DNA from: JACZQZ01 sp046756945 | GTDB taxonomy: Bacteria; Pseudomonadota; Alphaproteobacteria; Rhodospirillales; 2-02-FULL-58-16 | NCBI GenBank assembly: GCA_046756945.1 | Contig: JBHHXI010000044.1 | Location: 1-20,236 of the forward strand | Direction: 5' to 3' | Length of the DNA stretch: 20,236 nucleotides | Shown here: positions 15,439 to 20,236 of the stretch, one piece after another | Position numbering within the stretch: position 1 is the stretch's first letter | Layout: every line of letters begins with the position of its first letter | The notes under the pieces: model-generated | The model's database searches: none | Told to the model about the DNA's origin: nothing | What the model saw: the letters and a program-made list of their open reading frames with translations, nothing else | Made by a program: the position numbers and the translations under genes

Positions 15439-16392
15439 CTAACCGGGGACCTGTATGGTGAAAAGCTCCGGTTCATCCGATTCCGGGAACTTGACGAGCA
15501 GCTCTATCAGAAACGGTTTCCTCACTTCGTCCCCGATCGCCGATTTCAGGACGGTGTGGTCTTCGGAGGAAGACAGAAAACGGATGACTTCCGGTTCGTC
15601 CTCGTTTCTTGGTATGACTTTGATGAACGCCTGAAAACGGTCCGCGCGGATAGGCCTGGTAAAGGCGTTGTAGAAAATCACCTGGAACCCGCATTCGTCG
15701 GAATAGAGCCCCTCCAGGTGATGGATCTTATCGGGCGCCATGAAGAAGGCGCCGCCGTACTGTGGCTTGTGAACCATGTGGGTGCCTTTCATGTCGGCGT
15801 GGCTGCCCGTCATCCCGGCCATGGGTTGGGGCTGAGGCATGCGGTGTTTCATCGCCGGACCCGCGTACAGGGCTCCACCCGGCTGCCGTTCCGCCTCCTC
15901 CGACAGATGGACGGGAACGTGACACGAAGGCCGGCCCGCCCCCATGGCGCCCACCTTCTTCACCATCACCCGGACTTCGACAGCCCCGGCTTTCTCGAAG
16001 GTCAGGGTCATGGGAAATGTTTCGCCCTGCTTGAGGGGCGATTTCAGCCCCATCAGCATGATGTGCAGCCCGCCGGGTTTCAGCACCGCCGGCTTGCCGG
16101 GGCCGATCCCTATGGCCTCGACGGGCCGCATTTTCATCATGTGGCCTTCCATCATATGGGTATGAAGCCGGGCCTTTCCGGCGATCGGAGAAGCGACCTT
16201 CACCAGACGGTCCACCTGTCGCCCGTCGTTGGTGATGGTCACATAGGCCGCCCCGGCCTTTGCCTTGCCCGCCGAGGCCCGGGCCCAGGGATGGCTTACG
16301 GTGAGGCTGCCCAGGTGGACATCCCGTGCCATCGCAGATGTGACAATCGTGAATGCGACGGTCAGCGCCAATACGAGTGGTCCACGTTTCAT
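15439..16392 (-). CDS. PCuAC-type periplasmic copper chaperone fused to an uncharacterised C-terminal domain
   Basis: A 317-residue exported protein. The signal peptide is MKRGPLVLALTVAFTIVTSAMA. Residues about 23-147 are a PCuAC (DUF461) domain, which delivers Cu(I) to cytochrome oxidase. The family copper motif H-X10-M-X21-H-X-M is met exactly by His77, Met88, His110 and Met112. A His/Met/Pro-rich linker (about 175-208) follows, then a domain of about 110 residues with YGGAFFMAPDKIHHLEG (212-228), DECGFQVIFYNAF and a charged, beta-like tail. I do not recognise that domain; usual PCuAC proteins stop near 150-170 residues. ATG 16392 is preferred over ATG 16422, which overlaps the SCO1 gene and would add ten residues before the signal peptide. 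It is the last gene of the leftward copper operon, 16 bases after SCO1. The convergent SelD fusion ends 76 bases away. Confidence 0.85.
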   Translation of the reverse strand: MKRGPLVLALTVAFTIVTSAMARDVHLGSLTVSHPWARASAGKAKAGAAYVTITNDGRQVDRLVKVASPIAGKARLHTHMMEGHMMKMRPVEAIGIGPGKPAVLKPGGLHIMLMGLKSPLKQGETFPMTLTFEKAGAVEVRVMVKKVGAMGAGRPSCHVPVHLSEEAERQPGGALYAGPAMKHRMPQPQPMAGMTGSHADMKGTHMVHKPQYGGAFFMAPDKIHHLEGLYSDECGFQVIFYNAFTRPIRADRFQAFIKVIPRNEDEPEVIRFLSSSEDHTVLKSAIGDEVRKPFLIELLVKFPESDEPELFTIQVPG

Positions 16393-16408
16393 GGTCTTTG
16401 TACCTTCT

Positions 16409-17092
16409 TTAAGTCTGGCCATTGATATGTCGCCGGATCTCCCCGGCCATCTCGTCGGGGCTCGTGCCGTGTGAGAAAAACTCCCGGAAGCGTCCGTCGG
16501 GCCCCATCAGATAAGTGATGGCGGAGTGATTCATGAAATACTCGGAATTGTCTTCGTCCTCCCCGACCGTCACCCCACCGGCTGTCGTCTCGCCGGACAG
16601 CGATTCCGGCGGAGGATAGAACTTCGAGAAATAGACGCGGTACGCTTTGGCGGCCGTGGCGACCTGATCACGGGTGCCGGTCAGTCCGAGAAGCCGCGGA
16701 TGGAAATTGCCCACATAGTCGGCCATCACCTCGGGCGTGTCGCGCTCGGGATCGACGGTAATGAAGATCGGTTGCACGATTTCGCCCGCCGCGCCCAGGG
16801 CGTCCATGGCCTGGCTGATAATCTGAAGGTCGGTCGGACAGACGTCGGGGCAGTAGGTATAGCCGAAGAAGACAAGCATGAACCTGCCCCGAAAATCCTT
16901 GTCGGTCACCGGTTTCCCGGTTTGATCGACAAGCGAGAACGGCCCTCCGATGGATGGCGCTTGCGCGGCCTTGCCGTTTTCCGCCGAGCTTCCCGGCGCC
17001 GGCGCCGGTGTCAGGAGCCAAGCGCCCGCAACCGTCGCGGCAAGGACAATCGACAATGCCGCGAGGATAGTACGGCGCCCTGGGATAGACAT
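16409..17092 (-). CDS. SCO1/SenC family copper-binding thioredoxin-fold protein
   Basis: A 227-residue membrane-anchored periplasmic protein that supplies copper, or reduces cysteines, for the CuA site of cytochrome c oxidase. The N-terminal helix (about 9-28) is an anchor or signal. The thioredoxin-like domain holds the copper ligands Cys81 and Cys85 in YCPDVCP and His189 in FMNHSAITYLMGPDG; TVDPERDTPEV is another family hallmark. Between about 158 and 186 there is an extended acidic loop (GEDEDNSEY) before the copper His. Length is otherwise usual. The gene starts 12 bases after the epimerase-like gene and is followed at 16 bases by the PCuAC fusion, so these are one operon. The pairing SCO1-PCuAC is a recognised CuA-assembly combination. 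No oxidase subunit gene lies in the window. Confidence 0.95.
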   Translation of the reverse strand: MSIPGRRTILAALSIVLAATVAGAWLLTPAPAPGSSAENGKAAQAPSIGGPFSLVDQTGKPVTDKDFRGRFMLVFFGYTYCPDVCPTDLQIISQAMDALGAAGEIVQPIFITVDPERDTPEVMADYVGNFHPRLLGLTGTRDQVATAAKAYRVYFSKFYPPPESLSGETTAGGVTVGEDEDNSEYFMNHSAITYLMGPDGRFREFFSHGTSPDEMAGEIRRHINGQT

Positions 17093-17104
17093 GGCATCAG
17101 GTCC

Positions 17105-18286
17105 CTATTCCAGGCCAACCCGTTGCATCATCTTGATGTTGAAGTACCTGGGGTCGTCGAAGGAATCCGGAATTTTTCCGTTCCGGAACGCCGCCGCCAG
17201 ATCGCGCACGGCGTCCTCGATGGTGTGGCGGGGCTTGAACCCCAGTTCGCGGCGCAGCCTGTCGGACGATGCGGGATAGGACCGCAGGCCGTCCTTCGGC
17301 TCGATGTCGATCGGGAGATCGCCGCCGACGACCCTTTTCACGATGTCCGCCAGATCAAGGACCGTTTGGGTTTCATAGCCGGCGTCGTAGGTCTTGCCGT
17401 CTATCAGTGCGTCCGGCTGGTCGAGCAGGAACAGGTACAGGTCCACCATGTCATCGATGTGAATGCACGAGCGTTTCTGGGAGCCCCCGAAGACCCGGAT
17501 GCGCCCCTGGTTGACCGCGTGGTTGGTGAGGGTGTTGACGATGATATCGAGGCGCTGGCGCGGCGCGTGTCCGCAGACGGCCGCGGGCCGGACCGTACAG
17601 GTGACGAAACCGGGGGCGCGTTCCTCATCGAGCACCTTCTCGCAAAGCGCCTTGTACCTGGAACAGCCGGTGAGCGGCTCCCGAGGCAGGTCTTCGGTGC
17701 CTTCGGGTTCGTCCTTGACGCCGTAGACGCTGAAAGACGAGGCGTAGATGAAGCGTTTGACGCCGGCCTTCTTGGCGGCGCGGACGAGCGGCCGGAAGGC
17801 GTCGTAATTGACCGACTTGCCGAGGCCGGGGTCGAGATCGTACGACGGATCGTTGGAAATGCAGGCGAGATGAATCACCGCGTCGCATCCCCTGAGCGCC
17901 ACGTCGACCGCGTGTGGGTCCCTGAGGTCGCCCTTGATCTCTTGCAGGTCCGCATGGTCGCGGACGCCGTCGAGAACGTCCTCGCCATAGAGATAGAGGT
18001 CGAGAACGGTGACCCTGTGTCCGCGCTCCAACAGTTTGGGCACCAGGGCGCTGCCGACGTAGCCGGCGCCGCCGGTGACAAGCACCGTCCAGCCCTTCTT
18101 CTCGTGGGTGAAGACGAGAAAAAGGACGAACAGGATAACAGCGGCTATCGCTATGAGGAAAATCCGCCCCAGGCCGCCCGTTGAGGTGCCGACGGCCCCG
18201 CCATGGGCAAACGCCGGCGAAATGAACATCAAGACTTCCCCACAGGCAGCCAGGCACGGCACGAAAACCAGCATTAAACGCTTCAA
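17105..18286 (-). CDS. Membrane-anchored NAD-dependent epimerase/dehydratase-like protein (extended SDR)
   Basis: A 393-residue protein. The first ~27 residues look like an export signal (KR start, hydrophobic core, AFA before HGG); an alternative lipobox LAAC ends at Cys15. A short Gly-rich stretch follows, then a membrane helix (41-60) and HEKKG. With positive residues after the helix, the catalytic part should face the cytoplasm. Residues 66 onward are an extended short-chain dehydrogenase with NAD motif TGGAGYVG (71-78), HLACISNDP, SSFSVYG (183-189) and SCIHIDDMVD. The catalytic YxxxK position reads CSRYK, with Cys208 for Tyr and Lys212 kept. The start is TTG 18286, with AGGGG six bases upstream; ATG 18274 would lose the KR. 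It sits in a copper operon, 12 bases ahead of SCO1. The substrate is unknown. Confidence 0.82.
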   Translation of the reverse strand: MKRLMLVFVPCLAACGEVLMFISPAFAHGGAVGTSTGGLGRIFLIAIAAVILFVLFLVFTHEKKGWTVLVTGGAGYVGSALVPKLLERGHRVTVLDLYLYGEDVLDGVRDHADLQEIKGDLRDPHAVDVALRGCDAVIHLACISNDPSYDLDPGLGKSVNYDAFRPLVRAAKKAGVKRFIYASSFSVYGVKDEPEGTEDLPREPLTGCSRYKALCEKVLDEERAPGFVTCTVRPAAVCGHAPRQRLDIIVNTLTNHAVNQGRIRVFGGSQKRSCIHIDDMVDLYLFLLDQPDALIDGKTYDAGYETQTVLDLADIVKRVVGGDLPIDIEPKDGLRSYPASSDRLRRELGFKPRHTIEDAVRDLAAAFRNGKIPDSFDDPRYFNIKMMQRVGLE

Positions 18287-18423
18287 CGTTTTCCCCTTTT
18301 ATCGGCGTTTTCCGGCCGGCATTCCCCAGATAACCACCAAACCCATGGCACTTCCACAGGCACGGCACACCGGGGCGGGGGATAGCCGTATCGCTCCTGC
18401 GGCCATCCGGTGACCGAAATTCA

Positions 18424-18436
18424 GCGGTTTGACCGC
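18424..18436 (-). terminator. Weak hairpin after the beta-propeller gene
   Basis: GCGGT (18424-18428) and ACCGC (18432-18436) pair across a three-base loop, 25 bases past the beta-propeller stop. On the leftward transcript the sequence after it is TGAATTTCGG, which is not a good T-run. It may reduce read-through into the epimerase-SCO1-PCuAC genes, or be a chance inverted repeat. Confidence 0.25.
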
Positions 18437-18461
18437 GTTTGGAAGGCCATTTGCCCCCGAT

Positions 18462-19643
18462 TCAATGCCCCGCCAAGTCGTTCCACTGGGGCAGCAGGAC
18501 GATAAGGTTGGGATTCAGGCCCATGTTCTTGAGGGTGTCCATCGACCGGACCACCTTCTGCGCCTGAAGATCGACGACGGTGACGGAGCCGTCGCTCATG
18601 CCCGGCAGGTTGAGAAGCGAGTTCTGCACGAAGCCGTAGCGGCCGTCGCGGGTGATCGCCACGTGATGCGCCCCTTCGGCGGCCGGCAGGGTCTTGATCA
18701 GCTTCGGCTTCATGGGGTCGGCCGAGATATCGAAGATATGGAACTTGCCGGGCTTGGCCGTGGTCACGTAGAGCCGGTCGGCCGCCTTGTTGAAATACAT
18801 CTCCAACGGAACGCCGGCCTTGATCGGGTTGAAGTCGAACACCTCGGCCACGTCGAAATCCTTTTTCGACGGGTTCCAGGTCGCCGCCCACAAGGTGCCG
18901 CCGAACATGTTGGTGACGTAGGCCATCGGCGGGTTGGCGCCGGGCACGCGAAGCAGTTCGACCGGCGCCACGCCGGACGGGGACTTCTTGTTCGACATCT
19001 TGTGTTTGCCGAGCACACGGCCGGTGCTGGCCTCGACGACGCTGATGAACTCGTGCGGGTCGCTGAGGTCGCCGCTCACCGTACTGGTCACCAGAATGCG
19101 GTCGATATCGCTCATCACGGCGAGCCCGTGCGGGTAGGAATTGGGAATCTTGATGATCCGCTTGACCTTGTCCGTCGCCACGTCGCCGACGATGACCTTC
19201 GCCGACATCATGCAGGTCAGGTACCAGGTCTTGTTGTCTTCGGAGAAGATCACGTCCTCGCCCATCTTGCAGTCGGGCATGGCGAGCCGCCGCAGCCGAT
19301 AGGGAAACCGGTGTAAGTCGAAGACACGCAGTTCCGACTTGCCGAGTGCCGTTACGTAGGCCTTCTTCATCTCCCGGTCGTAGAAGATGTGGTGGGCGAC
19401 CAGATCGGGCGGCAGCGGAATGTCCATCAGAATCTTGCCGAAGTCCGGGGAATCGGGATCGACGTCTATAATGGCGATCCCTTCCCTGCGTTCCTGTGTG
19501 CCCGTGAGCTTGAACGCCTTCAGGGATTCCGGTGTCTTGCTCTCGTAGTTCATCATCGCCAGGATCTCGGCGCGGGCGAACCCGGGCACGATGGCGGCCA
19601 TAAACAACGCCGCCACGAAAAGCGAAACCATGCGTTTCATCAT
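18462..19643 (-). CDS. Secreted YVTN-type beta-propeller protein
   Basis: A 393-residue protein with a signal peptide (MMKRM, hydrophobic core, probable cleavage after ARA near residue 25). The rest is made of repeated beta-propeller blades of the YVTN type: AYVTALGKSELRVFD, TWYLTCMMSAKVIVGDV, ILVTSTVSG, AYVTNMFGGTLWAA, LYVTTAKPGKFHIFD and GFVQNSLLN. Such propellers in the periplasm bind partner proteins, metals or cofactors, and some (NirF, cytochrome d1 relatives) act in respiratory enzyme assembly. I see no CxxCH haem site. Conserved His pairs (AHHIF, AHHVAI) could bind metal. ATG 19643 is preceded by a purine-rich GGGGGAAAGA ribosome-binding site; the second Met codon is an alternative. 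It probably heads the leftward copper cluster, with 175 bases before the epimerase-like gene. The specific function is unknown. Confidence 0.8.
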   Translation of the reverse strand: MMKRMVSLFVAALFMAAIVPGFARAEILAMMNYESKTPESLKAFKLTGTQERREGIAIIDVDPDSPDFGKILMDIPLPPDLVAHHIFYDREMKKAYVTALGKSELRVFDLHRFPYRLRRLAMPDCKMGEDVIFSEDNKTWYLTCMMSAKVIVGDVATDKVKRIIKIPNSYPHGLAVMSDIDRILVTSTVSGDLSDPHEFISVVEASTGRVLGKHKMSNKKSPSGVAPVELLRVPGANPPMAYVTNMFGGTLWAATWNPSKKDFDVAEVFDFNPIKAGVPLEMYFNKAADRLYVTTAKPGKFHIFDISADPMKPKLIKTLPAAEGAHHVAITRDGRYGFVQNSLLNLPGMSDGSVTVVDLQAQKVVRSMDTLKNMGLNPNLIVLLPQWNDLAGH

Positions 19644-19767
19644 TCTTTCCCCCTGGATGTTTCCCCGAGATATTCGTGTTGGCGAAGCCTAGCCGATCCG
19701 TTGAGGCGGTTCGCCTGTTGTCTGACCCGGCATGTGGGCCGTTTACCACCCCGACTTGAACCGGCAA

Positions 19768-19777
19768 GATTATAATC
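19768..19777. promoter_or_regulatory. Palindromic GATTATAATC: shared -10 region of divergent copper genes
   Basis: GATTATAATC is its own reverse complement. It therefore gives a perfect TATAAT on the plus strand (19771-19776) and on the minus strand (19769-19774), in the 211-base gap between the beta-propeller and cupredoxin genes. Leftward, TCCACA 17 bp away (plus 19792-19797) matches four of six -35 bases. Rightward there is no -35 at normal spacing (TTGAAC at 19756-19761 is only 9 bp away), so an activator may be needed. The AT-rich island contrasts with its surroundings. Confidence 0.45.
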
Positions 19778-19854
19778 GCATCAAAACAATTTGTGGAATG
19801 GCGCCGGCCCCGCCTTTCGGCTATCAAAACCGATGAATTGGAGATCGATGTCCG

Positions 19855-20236
19855 ATGAACGCCGGGATCGCCGCTGATCAACGTCCGGCCGCCGTTTTCC
19901 GCCGCGGCGGCCTTCGCCTCGCCGGCGCATTGGCGCTTGCCGTGGCCGGATGGCTGTTCGACCCGTGGCCGGTGTGGGCACAAACGGGGGAAACCCGGTC
20001 CTTCGCCCTCGACATCCACAACGGCCGTGTCGCCGCCGGCAAGCGGACGATCCGGGTGACGGAAGGCGACCGGGTCGAACTCCGGTGGACAACCGACGAG
20101 GCGGTGGAGCTGCATCTGCACGGCTACGATATCCGTTTGGATCTGAACCCCGGGGCGCCGCGGACGATGACCTTCAACGCTCATGCCACCGGCCGGTTTC
20201 CGGTCGGCATCCACGGCTCCGGCGGCCACGGCCATG
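19855..20236 (+). CDS. Secreted cupredoxin-domain protein, 3'-truncated
   Basis: The first 127 residues of a protein that runs past the right edge. Translation from ATG 19855 gives a signal region with Arg-Arg at 16-17, a hydrophobic core (about 20-35) and probable cleavage after VWA (about residue 42). The mature part, beginning QTGETRSFALDI, has the cupredoxin pattern: a beta-rich domain with VELHLHGYDI (84-93), NPGAPRTMTF and FPVGIHGSGGHGH (115-127). His87, His89, His120, His125 and His127 are candidate copper ligands. GGAG (19840-19843) lies upstream; the nearer ATG 19848 runs into a stop after nine codons. It diverges from the beta-propeller gene and belongs to the same copper theme. The remaining ligands and any further domains lie outside the window. 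Confidence 0.75.
   Translation, partial: MNAGIAADQRPAAVFRRGGLRLAGALALAVAGWLFDPWPVWAQTGETRSFALDIHNGRVAAGKRTIRVTEGDRVELRWTTDEAVELHLHGYDIRLDLNPGAPRTMTFNAHATGRFPVGIHGSGGHGH

Noticed and set aside
18421..20235. 604-codon minus-strand frame spanning the beta-propeller and the divergent gap
   Set aside because: Out of frame with the beta-propeller and crosses the promoter region and the cupredoxin gene; Arg-rich translation without motifs.

Overview
The window is high-GC and densely coded, with a few-nucleotide gaps or overlaps within operons and frequent GTG/TTG starts. Family content (TRAP carrier, CaiB-type CoA transferase, serine-glyoxylate aminotransferase, SCO1 plus PCuAC copper chaperones, NADH-dehydrogenase/SelD fusion) fits an aerobic alphaproteobacterium, perhaps Rhodospirillales. 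That placement is inference from gene families and composition. There are no rRNA, tRNA, CRISPR or insertion-sequence signals; this looks like chromosomal metabolic DNA.

Region 1 (1-3255, +): the 3' part of a TRAP transporter large permease with an unusual internal insertion, then an amidase-signature hydrolase and a 72-residue membrane protein. It reads as an uptake-and-hydrolysis operon for an unknown amide or organic acid. Region 2 (3293-9721): a leftward single-chain FAD/Fe-S dehydrogenase (GlcD-like plus GlcF-like) diverges from a rightward serine-glyoxylate-type aminotransferase, followed by an enoyl-CoA hydratase-family protein lacking one catalytic Glu and a CaiB/BaiF CoA transferase. 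A dehydrogenase making a 2-oxo acid such as glyoxylate next to an aminotransferase that consumes glyoxylate suggests C2/organic-acid metabolism.

Region 3 (about 9722-15362, +): a selenium module. A PhnD-like binding protein, a compact ATPase and a fused double-domain permease form an ABC importer that looks like phosphonate transport. It is followed directly by selenophosphate synthetase SelD fused to a flavin NAD(P)H-dehydrogenase-like domain. The context and the binding-protein sequence point to import of a selenium oxyanion (probably selenate or selenite), reduction, and activation to selenophosphate. The importer is preceded by a strong intrinsic-terminator hairpin only 23 nt before its start codon, which suggests transcription attenuation. 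No selenium-using gene (selA, selB, tRNA-Sec, selU) is in the window.

Region 4 (15439-20236): a periplasmic copper module. Leftward are a secreted beta-propeller protein, an NAD-dependent epimerase-like protein with an export signal and membrane anchor at its N-terminus, SCO1, and a PCuAC copper chaperone fused to an uncharacterised C-terminal domain. Diverging rightward is a secreted His-rich cupredoxin cut by the window edge. The anchored epimerase, which carries Cys where the catalytic Tyr is expected, and the PCuAC fusion are the least familiar elements. The least-described candidates overall are the attenuated selenium-uptake operon and this copper cluster.
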